A stretch of 64,000 nucleotides of DNA. It comes from Pomacea canaliculata. Lineage: Eukaryota > Mollusca > Gastropoda > Architaenioglossa > Ampullariidae. Every line of letters starts with the position of its first letter. Positions within the stretch are counted from its first letter, which is position 1. Positions 49,413 to 60,400 of this stretch are shown here, in pieces. The translations under genes were made by a program, and so were the position numbers. Location of the stretch: NCBI RefSeq assembly GCF_003073045.1, contig NC_037598.1, forward strand, positions 25,419,822 through 25,483,821, given 5' to 3'. Below the pieces are notes generated by a model that saw only the letters and a program-made list of their open reading frames with translations, was not told where the DNA came from and made no database searches.

Positions 49413-50144
49413 ATGGGAGCCAACAAACCAGTCCAGTTTGTCAAATCACTGTACACCGACCCATTCCGATGGTTTGTCTTTTGTCTCTTCTTGCTTGCAT
49501 ATATTCATTGTCTGGCGAGACTTGTTTTTAATGGCAGACACTTGAGAGACCAGTAGCCATGCAGTGTGATGGCAAACTGTCATTTGCTAACAGTTGCCTA
49601 AATATACGCGCTCGTTGTTTGGTTTTATTGAACAGAGGTCACTTTGTGTCATGTAAAGTAATCTGCCTTGACAATTAGCTGTTTCTTTTTTATTACTGAC
49701 CTCTATTTGAGTCTGCCATAAACATTACTGGATAGCCTGTTGTTGATGAAACCAAATTTTTTAACCGAGGCTCTTACAACCCCTAGCATGTTATGGATGG
49801 TAAACATGAAGATGGAAACCGCAATTCAAATACAAAATTAAGACGCTGCAAAGACGTTTTATTTGCTGACAAATTTTTGCTTTGTAATTCATTTGTTATC
49901 CAAAAGGTGATGTTCATGCCCATTTCATGTGGCATCGAAGCTTTAGGCAGTAATTTTCAATAGTTTGCAAATACATGTCCTTATAAAGTAGTGCCACATT
50001 TACATCTTCGGTTTGCATTCTCATACTTTGCATACCAACTTTTGCAGGTCAGTTGTAAAGAGTGTTGCATTATTTGCCCTTGCTGTGTATGTTGCACGAG
50101 AGATGGCAGCAGCTGAACAAGCAGCTCAGTTGTCACCATCCTGA
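49413..50144 (+). CDS. TOMM6: TOMM6-like subunit of the mitochondrial outer-membrane translocase
   Basis: Two coding exons, 49413-49471 and 50048-50144, join in phase 2 across a Trp codon and give 51 aa. The N-terminal part reads MGANKPVQFVKSLYTDPFR. It is followed by WSVVKSVALFALAVYVAREM, one membrane span ending in the A-R-x-M/L pattern, then a short tail, AAAEQAAQLSPS. This matches the plan of animal TOM6 (human: DFRRNLILNLGLFAAGVWLA, then RNLSD), a small tail-anchored subunit that stabilises the TOM40 pore. The donor is GTTTGT, not a consensus GTAAGT. A further splice donor at 50163 (CCAG|GTAAAT) shows that the 3' UTR is spliced, probably to an exon beginning near 51229. The name is an inference from length, membrane span and position next to MED20. 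Confidence 0.65.
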
Positions 50145-50354
50145 TGGAAGACAGAAGCCAGGTAAATACTGAGCACATTTATTTGTGTTCCTGTCCTTTC
50201 CCATGATATAGCCCTAGTTGCTGGCATGGCGTTAAAGACAAACAATTGTGTTCCTTTCACTCGTATACTGTCCATGTTTCGTTCTTGTTCTTAAGAGCAT
50301 GCTCCTTAGGGGTGTGAGTCTGCACTTTACAAATTTTGCATTGTTATTATTGTA

Positions 50355-50415
50355 GGCCTTGGTGCTCCGCCATATTTTTCACTTTAATAGAGTGGTTTGC
50401 GGTTTGAAATTTTAG
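50355..50415 (-). repeat. Fragment related to the 46.7-kb hAT end
   Basis: TAGGCCTTGGTGCTCCGCC, then AGAGTGGTTTGCGG, matches 46680-46730 with scattered differences. A dispersed copy of the same element, inside the TOMM6 3' intron. Confidence 0.55.
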
Positions 50416-51820
50416 TTTGAATAATTGATTAGTTTGCAACAGGGCACTTATTCATTAAATACCAGTAAATAACAACTGTTCTTTTCACAATAGTGGCCTC
50501 TCAACATTGCAGTTCTCGCTTGTTCTTTGGAAAGAGGTTACATCAAAAATAGTCTCAGTCTTATTGCCATGTACTTGAACCTTCAGCGATCTGAGAGTTC
50601 AGAATGAAATTTTTGCATTGAATGACATAAAGATTAACTCTGCATCCAGACTCAGTAATACAACATAGACTGCAATGAATGAGGTTGCTATCCATTAAAT
50701 TTTAATCCGGAGTAGATTTTTATACCAGTAGTTAGGGCTGTATTCCAAAATCACATTTTATTTTCTTGGCCAAAAATCATTAGAGCACAACAACCTGAGC
50801 AATGTTTCTTTGTTTGACTTGAAGACATAGATGTACTGAACTGAAACTCGCTGTTTCAAATATTACTCCAGCATAGGAGTAATTTTTTTCTCCTTTACTA
50901 GTGGCAGGTGAGACTGCTGATGTTTGAAGGCTTGTATCTTGAAGACTAAGCAACGTTGTGTACTAGTAATTGAAGAATTTTTTTTAAATGAACTGAACCT
51001 GGTCTTAAAGAAAAAATATTTTAAGTGTGTTGTTTTACAACAAAAAGTTATGTATTATGAAAAAGGTTATCATCTGTTGGATTTTTCCCCCTTTCTGCTT
51101 ATACTTTTCAAGTTTTGGTCGGTTTTTTTTTTTTTTTTTTTTTTGTTCAAGCAAGAAAATAAGCAGAGAAGTATAACTTTTCTTTCTTTGTGCATGATTT
51201 TTAATTTCTTTTTTATTTAATTTCACAGACAAGGAGTTCATGACTGTAGTGCCTGGTTGGCAGCACATCCTGATGAACATAGATCTGTCATAACAAAGTT
51301 ATTCCACCGAATTGTACATTTGCAAATTTGGCCATGCTGTTATCACGAACATCTTTTGGAATTAAAATGTTTCATTTTGTGTAACTGTCATGGGTATTGT
51401 GTATTCTTTATAAATGCCAAAGCCTTTCATCATGTTTTTTTTTTAAGTCTTTTGCATTGTGATGGTTTTGCTCATCATTAATCCTGCTTCTTTTGTTTAG
51501 CGTGTAGTTATCAAAGTCATTGTTCAAGATATGGGTCAATCTTTGACAAACTACTTGTGAGGTAGGCCGTAACATGAATTGACCAATGTCTTCAAGTTAA
51601 ATAATTGGGTGTGGGTATATCTTCACAGCACAGAACACTATACGGCAATGCCTTCTTGGTCCACAAATAATGGACTCCACCACCATGTGCACAGGGACAG
51701 ACCATAGGGGAAAACCTCTAGACTGGTGGCTGTTTTCCAAGAACTCTTAGACTCTTGCTAAGTTGTAGGCTGTCGGGTCTCATTATTATTATTATTTTTT
51801 TTTAATATTTGGAACTACAA

Positions 51821-51826
51821 AATAAA
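51821..51826 (+). terminator. Polyadenylation signal, probably of the TOMM6-like gene
   Basis: AATAAA on the plus strand follows the putative spliced 3' UTR exon that starts near 51229. Confidence 0.4.
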
Positions 51827-52104
51827 TTTAGTGACTTCATTTCTTTATGGCAAAAGTCAACATCCATGCAGATGAACTTGGGGCCAAACTTAAATCACAA
51901 CAGACCAGTAAGCTTGAGATTTTATACCTGCATCAACAGAAGAGTTTACATTGTCTGGGCTTACAGTTGAAAATTAAGCTAGAAGCAAATTTGTGCTATA
52001 TTCTCGTTCTAAAATTTATCTGCAAGCAGTCCAGATATTCGTCCATGGTATAAATTTGAATTTAATCAGGAGCATGCAGGTAACAAGAAAAAGGTAAAGC
52101 CGTC

Positions 52105-52345
52105 CCCTAACCTTTTCAGGTTGTTGGAGACCACTTTTCCTGAGGTCAGCTTTATTTCAGGGAGGTGTCCATTTTTTGTTTTGCATCACTATCTTACCTT
52201 CCCCAACCCTCTATGGAGTCCAGTACCCATTTTGTCAGCTAGATCGACTAGGGGAAATTGCTGTATTACTTGGGTACCAGACCAGCACACTTTTCAGTTC
52301 AGACACCAACTCTCTAACCACTCGGCTTTCCACTTCCCCCAAATG
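52105..52345 (-). repeat. tRNA-derived SINE-like element
   Basis: The minus strand opens with a box-A-like AAGCCGAGTGGTTAGAGAG and continues with GGGTACTGGACTCCATAGAG, like the SINE at 5.05-5.35 kb. Box B is degraded. Confidence 0.5.
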
Positions 52346-52458
52346 TGAATGCAATCATGAACATACAGTATGGAAGGTCACAAACAGAAAACAAAATTAT
52401 ATGCTTTGATTTTGTTACAAGCAAGAAAGAATGCATACAGTTCACATGTATCAACATT

Positions 52459-52464
52459 TTTATT
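52459..52464 (-). terminator. Polyadenylation signal of SNRPF
   Basis: AATAAA on the minus strand is 112 bases downstream of the SNRPF stop codon. Confidence 0.65.
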
Positions 52465-52575
52465 CCAGAAACATGAAAACTTTTATAAAAAAAAAAACAG
52501 TTTGGTGAAATAATTACATGATGGCATTTCTCCATATGTGTTTCATGAAATAGGGTCAGTGACAAGAGAGCAGAT

Positions 52576-54246
52576 TTAATCTTTCATCTCCCCTTCTTCG
52601 TCTTCCTCTTCCACTCCTCTGATGTACATAACATTATTGCATCTGTACAAAAAACAAAAAAAAAATAGACAATTTAGAAACTATACGAAAAAGTTGACTG
52701 ACCTGCTGAAAAACACAAGTCCAACTGCTGTCATTGAGATCAGAATTCACTGAGTATCTACTAAATTAGAACATAAATAGCTGTTAATGCTACATAAAAA
52801 AGTAGAGCTAAGGTCGTTCTAAAATGTGGATATGCAACTAGTACCTTATCAAGACTTCTCCAAGATTTCCAGCCAACATCCCATCAACATATTCTTCAGT
52901 GTTTGCAAGCTGAAAATTTTAAGGGAATGCATACAGACACGAAAACAGACTGTAAAATAAACATTAGCTGTAAATTAAATTTTAAACATCTGAAGAATTT
53001 GCTTAATTTAGACTATGAATTTCATAAGCATATTCTTGCCAAAAGCAAAAAAGCTGACTTTACTGCTGGATCTCAAATGATAAGCCATATAGTACACATG
53101 AAGGTAACTTCTCACTCCAGTCAACTGGTTTTATAATAAACTCTTTGCAAGTCACTACTGTCTTTGGAATCCACACTACTTAGTAGTAATAATTATTATT
53201 ATATTGTGTAAGATTCTAGCTAGAAGCTATTCACAGCACACAATGCAAGAGAGTCAATCTGGTAAGTATTTCTGGAAAAAATCAGTACTTGTTTTAAAGG
53301 TCCATGTGTGTGCCTTTAATCTAAATACCTGTAAGTTCATATATCCATCGACAGACACCAAATATCCTTTGTACTCCATGCCCCACTTGAGCTTCACCAT
53401 GACTGGTTTTCCAGTCAAGCCATTCAAAAATGGCTTGGGATTCATAGGAAGAGTCTGCAAGCATACATTCACTATTCATTAAGAAAAGATTCACTCCTCA
53501 GCAATTATAAATTTTAACTTGCATTGCAACAATATTTTGTAAACAGTTCTATGAGCAGCTCCGTGTATTTTATTAATACCATTGCCTGGCACCTGTAATT
53601 TACATGTAAAGTCAAAGCCTAACAATTTTTGTGAACAAAAAAGAAACTGCTAAACCTGCAAAATAATAAGAACATTTTTCTTGAAATAAGAACAAACAGA
53701 AAGATAATATAATGTATATATACACAAAATAACACTGCAGGAAAGCAAGCATTTCTAGAGGCTATTCAATGTTCCAAAACATTAAAGAATGCATCAGGAA
53801 TCAAGTAACAGAAAAAACAATATATATTATAAAACTGACGTGTACATCATTGTAAGCCAACCACAGGGTCATAAAAAGCTTTCATGTAAGTGACAGTCAT
53901 GCAATGCTTAAGTTTCTCATAATATACAAGCTCGCGTGGAAAGAAAAATACAAAATTGCTCAACATTATTCGTCGTTTACTCTAGTCACATGAAAACGAA
54001 AGCTTAATTGAAACACAAGATAATGCATTTAATGCTTTTGCCTTGCAATTCTATAAATTATCAACAAACATAATTATAAATATAACTAGCTCTCAGTTTG
54101 AATAGTGTAAGTCGTTCTGATCTTCCACTGAAGTCATCTAATTTGTCCGCATGACTGATAAAGTACACAATTAAGAACAGAAGTGACATCTTGTCAGTCA
54201 TCGATAAAATATTACATTTAATGAAACACAGGAAACTTACCGCCAT
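52576..54246 (-). CDS. SNRPF: Small nuclear ribonucleoprotein F (SmF)
   Basis: Four exons: 54246-54241 (only ATG GCG), 53454-53329, 52909-52845 and 52642-52576, giving 87 aa; human SNRPF has 86. The sequence is almost that of vertebrate Sm[75 protein letters not shown] and an acidic [10 protein letters not shown] tail. Both Sm motifs are present, Sm1 around [13 protein letters not shown] and Sm2 around [13 protein letters not shown]. SmF forms the Sm ring with E and G on U1, U2, U4 and U5 snRNAs. All splice sites are GT-AG with matching phases. It shares an upstream region with MED20, so a common promoter is likely. Confidence 0.97.
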
Positions 54247-54588
54247 TGTGTGAAAGTGGAAAATCAACTGCTGAAGATCAGACAAAAGCTTGGACAACGT
54301 GAAGCTAGCGTCGAAGGATGGCGGAACGCGCCGGTAACACTAAAAAGTACACTTCGATGAACATTTTAAAAGAACAAGGTACTATTTTAAAAGAAAATAA
54401 AAAATTATAAAATAGAACAAAACATGTTAAAATTAATGTAGCTGTTAATTCTGCATATTTTTGCATATTTTGGTACAATTTATAATTTTAAGTGGGATTG
54501 TCGCCGGTTCTTACTTTTAAATTGAACATGTCGGCTTGTGCGTGATGTTTATATATTTGCTGAGTTTTGAGCGGCAGCAACATCGGTC
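54247..54588. promoter_or_regulatory. Bidirectional promoter region of SNRPF and MED20
   Basis: 342 bases separate the two divergent start codons. No TATA box is evident for either gene at a useful distance. A GC-rich patch (GATGGCGGAACGCGCCGG) lies near 54318-54335 and GTCGCCGGTTC near 54498. TATA-less divergent promoters are common between housekeeping genes; that this one drives both is inferred. Confidence 0.65.
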
Positions 54589-56632
54589 ATGGGAGTGACT
54601 TGGTAAAGTTTTTTAAGGCAGCACATTTTTATTATAATTTCTTTCATTTTTCGCTGTAACGTGCTAATTTTTGTGAAATCGTTAAAACAACAGTAGAAAA
54701 TTCATGTCGACAAGGAACTTCAAGATTCTTCTTCTTCTCAGGGGGATATTTAGAATTATGTACACACGCACACATTCCTGATTACAGAATCCATGATTAC
54801 TACATCTATTGCACATTTTATTGCTTGTTTTTCATAAAATGCTAGCTTTTTAGATGTGCATTTGTTACCTTTTTTAAAATTCCATTTATACTCTCAGTAA
54901 TAATGCAGTAAGAGCATATAATTTTATGTCTGCTCTTTTGCAGTGTATATGCATATCCAGTTCCAGAGGGTAAGAGTGGCCCCTCTGTAGTTGAAGGACT
55001 GCAGCGCCAGGTAGAGCTCCTTGGTGCTGTACGATCAGGCACTTTCTGTGTAGACTGTGACACATTTCAGTCCATTCTTCAAAGTAGCATGAACTGTGAG
55101 TGGTTTAATTTTATTTCATTAATTCGTTTTCAAGATAAACAGCAATTTTAGATAAATGGGCAAAGGTGGCTCTCTCTCTCACACACACTCTCTCTCTAAC
55201 ATAACTGAGTACACCCTCTCTAAAAAAATAATCAAAAGTTTAAAGGACTACCTTTACATTTTTACCTTTATTCCAGTTGTACTATTTTCAGAAACTGTGG
55301 AAAAAAGTAAAAATTTTATTTAAAAATTCCAGCCCAGCCAAAGACCTTCTATGTCCTGCACGACAGTGAACAGCCTGCTTCCTGCTTTGCAATAACAGAT
55401 ACGGGGCTTTGCCTCACAGCGGACACGTTGTTTGATGGTCTGGTATCCAAACTGAAGAATTACTATCAGCAGCGGAAGAATGCTAAGATGGAAGCCAAAG
55501 GCCAGCGATACGAGCTAGGAGATTTTCTCATCAAAGTGGGTTCAGTGTCCCTTGCAGGCAGCTTCAAAGGCATAATTGTTGAAGTGAGTTCGTTGGTTTG
55601 CTTTTAATTCAGCACATTACTGCCATGTGTTGTTTAGAAAATTCACCATTTTTTTTTTTTTTTAAGTATAATGAGAACGTATGCCTTGCAGCATCCTGTG
55701 AAGTGTCTGTATAGGTACTTTATAACAAAGAATGTGATAGCAGTATCACTCCCAGTACATCATCCTGTGAGAAATCCACACAAAGGGAATGTGTCCAAGG
55801 ATCTTTTCTTTTAACATGGTTCTCTCCCTTTGGGAGATCTGTAGCTTTGTCGTTGGGTTTGGAGCAGACAGTTCTGTTCAAGACACACCTATACCCAGAC
55901 AACTTCCCCTGCCACCCAGCACATGATTAGTCAGGAAAGATAATAGCAGATAAAAGATAATCAATGGCAGGAGCAGGTTAAAGTCTTCCTTCCACATGCC
56001 ATATCTTCGTGAACCACTTAGTTTACCTCCCCAACAACCTTAATTATAGGTGCTTCTCTTCCTTTGATCATATTCAGGTGTAGGAAGACCTCTCCCCAAC
56101 CTTTTTATTTTTGTCTTCCAAAAACTTTATTTTTAAGCCTATATTTAAACTCCTGTTGGTTTGAGATTTAAAGAAATGATTTACACAAACCAAGCGAAGG
56201 ACATCCAGTTAATCACAGTCTAACTCTTATGTGATAAGATGTTGATGTATTTATATCTTGTCAGTGATAATTTAACAATAACAACGTACCATCTGCTAGT
56301 TGCACCTGTATGCTTTAAGAAAATTTAGAGAACTTTTATTTAAAGAAAGGAGAGTTGAGAATTCTTGCAGCTGAACCTGCTTCATTAATTTGCTGTTAAA
56401 TAGATGCATTTATTTGTAGGTGGAATACAGTCCATGCGTGTTAGCTTCTGACTGTTGGGGTCTGATGAAGGAACTGCTTCAGACGGTAGTTGGGAACTTG
56501 GCAGATTCACCTCCATCTGTTCTCAAGATGAAGATGGATGAGCTGTACACACCTGCCATTACCATGTCCCAGTATCTCGAACTCTTCAACAATTTTAGGA
56601 AGATGGCTACCCCTACACAGATTAGCCGTTGA
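54589..56632 (+). CDS. MED20: Mediator complex subunit 20
   Basis: Four exons: 54589-54602, 54944-55095, 55333-55583 and 56420-56632, giving 209 aa (human 212). The start MGVTCVYAYPVPEGKS matches human MGVTCVSQMPVAEGKS, and the first intron splits the conserved Cys codon. Further matches: LLGAVRSGTFCVDCDTF (human LGAEKQGTFCVDCET), SCFAITDTGLCL, GQRYELGDFLIKVGSV (human RYQYCDFLVKVGTV), IIVEVEYSPCVLASDCW and the closing YLELFNNFRKM. MED20 is part of the Mediator head module, next to MED18, and links activators to RNA polymerase II. All introns are GT-AG with consistent phases. The 0.8-kb last intron has no recognised element. Confidence 0.97.
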
Positions 56633-57169
56633 TGTCCAAACTGCACCAGGTACCTGTGGCCCAAGTTGCATAAGCATTCCTGTGGTGAATGTTTGTGTTG
56701 TGCGTACATCCAGCTATTTGATGACCTTTGTGAAGCCCAGATGGGGTCAGATGTACTTTTGACTACAAAAACTGAAAGACACTGGAGTCAAAGAATAGGA
56801 AGGTATTGCTTGCAGTGGATGATATCACAGCCTATTGAATTTTTTTTTTTTAAAAGAAGCTAACATTATGGTGTAGCAAGCAGAAAACCACATGAAGATC
56901 AGGGTCATCAAGAGTACATAGTTGTTGAGTTCAAGAACTTTGCCTGTCAAATCAGAATCTGTTGCTCTTGACACCTGTGCATTGCCTGCACAAGATGTGC
57001 AATGGATGGTATTTAAAGCCACATATATATAAGTCAATTGGCAATTGAAGTTCCTCATAAAATGCAAGGGAATCGGTTTGAGTTTCTAAATTGTACAGGT
57101 TGGTGTGTGTGTTGGGGGGACGGATGCTACATTGATCCAGCTGATAAGGTTCTTCACAGTTCTTTTCAG

Positions 57170-57490
57170 TCTGCTTGTGTTGCCCTCTTGTCTGTGCCAA
57201 GCATCAGACAGGAGAAATTCAGCAGGCACTCCTTTTCCTTCTCAGGCCCCTCTGGAATTCTTCCCCTTTGTCTTAGAAGTCTCCTTTTGATGCCTTCAAA
57301 ACCAGCCTCAAAACCCTTCTTTATAAGAAACATCTCGTATAATCAAAAGTACTCCACCCACATTTCTTTATCTATGTACTTTTTTCTGTGTAGCTGCTTG
57401 TAAGTTCATTTGTAATCTTTGATGTGCAGCACGTTGAACTCGAATCCACATGGGAAGTGCGCTTCACAAATCTATTATTAAAGTAGTGGT
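57170..57490 (+). mobile_element. LINE 3' end, CR1/L2-like
   Basis: Frames in order read FSFSGPS, PLCLRSLL and FKTSLKTLL-like text, the usual C-terminus of CR1/L2-group reverse transcriptases. It ends in GTGCGCTTCACAAATCTATT with ATTATT, a typical 3' tail. The copy is truncated at the 5' side and shifted in frame. It lies downstream of MED20 and may form part of its 3' UTR. Confidence 0.55.
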
Positions 57491-57499
57491 TCGTGTGTG

Positions 57500-60400
57500 G
57501 CAGTAAACAGGTCTACTTTGAAAAGAGTCATGGTTTCCTCTGCTTTTCTTAGGTTCTTAATCTAATTTGTCATTGTAGGTAAGAACAGCAGTAATTTCCT
57601 GCATGATGAAGATAGCAAAGTAGTTTTTATTGTCTTAAAGGCAATCTTGTGAATGGTGCACTAGCATGACATAGTACACTGTTAGCAGTGCTCGTTGATC
57701 ACAGGTGCGAATCAAGTGCTTTGTTAGCTGATAATTAATGGATAGGTTTTTGAAGCGAAAGTTTACAGGTTAGTTTAATATCGCCTACGATATCTGAAAA
57801 GAACACAAACTTTTCAGGTTGGTCTTTAAGAGTTTTCTTTTTATCCTCTGCCTGTTGTCACTTGCATCAAATTATTATTGTTTACACTCTAGGTTACTTT
57901 GTGAATTGCAGTTTAGATGAAAGAAGCACAGGTACTGCAAGAGGATCCATGAGCTGCCTTTAAGGACAGAGTGTTAAAGGTCTAGTGGGGAGCAGATTTT
58001 TTGTTATGAGTAAAATCTTTGTACAGCATTTCCAAATTCTGGATGAATTCCCCTCTTCTGTTCCTGACACACACCTATAAACATTATGAATGCCCAATTA
58101 ACATATGATCCTTGTTTGTCTTGAAATGTGTTTGATGTCATACTGTGAAGGTAAGTGATACTCATTTAATCTTTGCATTGAGACATGCTATGAAAAGTAG
58201 TTTTGAGATGATCTGGATGAAATAAAAGTATTTTCAAACATCCCAGCATGTTTTGAAGAAAAGTGTCCAGTAATTCAAGGAAGAAAAGTATTCTTCATCC
58301 TTGTTTCATAGAGCTTACACCCACAAAATTCTGCATGCACTTGCAAACGCGCGTGCGCACACACACTAAAAAGATGACCACACAGCCAGTCTGTACTTCC
58401 ATGATCACTGTTTTTTTTTTTTTAAAAATGAGCCTGAACAGAAACATACTTACAAAAGACCATTTCAAAGAAAAAAGAACAGACTGTAATGAATCGATAG
58501 CTTGCTACAAGAGGTAGTGGAAGAAGAGAAACAGAAAAGAGCAGAAGTGCCTGCTATGTGAAAGACATGCTGAGAGCCTTCGCCAAAAATAAAGATGTAC
58601 ATTTCAGCACAGGTTTTCACACATATGGCTCTCACTGTACAATACTCGTGTGCCTAAATGAATGAGTTGTCTAGCTTGGTCCATAATCCCTATGTGCAGG
58701 GCTTCATACATGGAGGAAAAGTGGGATCTAATGTCATTAACTCCCTTTACAGCAACACGCTTAAAGAAAAAAAGGAAACTTAACAAAAATAAAAAGCTGG
58801 CTAAGTGCTGACTACTTTGTGCTAGATTTTCCACAAATCATTTCAACACTGCATAGGTGCCTCTCGGGATGTACGTTCTAGCGTAGCAGCCATTGTCTTG
58901 GTTTTCTAGGGAAAGTGACACAACAATCGCCCTCTATTGTCATTCTAGAGTTAACTGGTATGTCTTGATGCAAGTCTAGATAAACCTGAGGCAAGATGGA
59001 AACAACGGAGTGAGGCAGCAAAAAAAAAAAACCAGCACTGGTCTCAATGTGGAGATGATTTTGAACAATCTGGAATGAACATTGCAATTTCAAGTTGGGT
59101 CTTAGAGCTTTCATAAGCTGACTTTGCCTATATCATTTTACAATTGCAAGTTGTGTAAAGTTCTGTGATTGATATATATATATTATAATTATTCTGTTTT
59201 CTATGTAAGCACACATAAAACTAAAGTCTGAGAAAGAAACAGGAGGTAGTCATCAAAGACCCTCTAGCTTAAAACTGTCTCATATAAATTCCATGATTAA
59301 AATGTGAGATACTTTCTCTTAAAAATAAAGCGTGTATTTTTGAACCACTTATTCTGCAGAAATTTATGATCAACTACACATGACCGAGTCTTTATAAGAA
59401 TTCATTGTGCCCACGTGAGAAAGGGAGCTAATGCTGGCAGTGATGGTAACAGGATTCATTTTGATAGAAGACAGAGTTGTCTGCTCATTAATGCAAGGAA
59501 CGATAAGAAAAAGGAACTGAATAAGAAACAAATATACACATTAAATTTGATTAGAATCACAATCATATCCATTTAAATATTCTCATCAAACCCTCTGTTA
59601 AGTTTACTGAAATACAAAATAGTTTAAAAGAAAACTAATGATCAGGTTTATTGACAGGCAGAGCAAAAGACTAGGAAACAAAAACTACACATGTATTACA
59701 GGCATTCAGACTCAACACCAGTGAACTTTTACAAGAATTAGTTCGTTCATGAGCTGACTGACAAATAGCTTGATGGCAACACTCATTCAACTCTAAGGAT
59801 CTAAACACACATAGTTCCAAAAACCTTGCTGGTCATAACATCAATCTTTTGTTGTTGATTTTTTTAAGCAAACAGAAGGGCAAAAATGGAAATCAAATAT
59901 GAAAAGTTTAGAACAGGAAATAGGATCTATTAGGCCGTTATTTGTGGATCTATACACTGGACAGTAGGTCTTCTCTTCCTCCTTGTCAACTTTTGACCCT
60001 GATTTCAGTGCATTGGTACCCTGTTACGCATTTATTAACTGGCAAAACTCCGTTTCACCTTTTTTCCAAAGTTAATTGTAAATAACCATGTTCAACCCTT
60101 CTGTTAGCTTCATTACATCACCACTATTATCATCGTGAGAGTCAGATTAATACAATTTAATCAACACAAGTAATCTAACCAGTTTAAAACTAAACTATAG
60201 TAAACAAGATTATTGCTGAGATAAGTTTTCATGAGCAGTAGGTATTATCAAGATAATTCTTTTTGTTTTCAAATAGTGGGTGAAGATGATAAACTAAGAT
60301 TACAGATCTGAGATATTCACTTTCCACCCCAAACACAAAATGATCAATGTATAAAACCTGAATAGTGGCAGAAGATTTGGATAAGAATAGTGAAGCTCTG

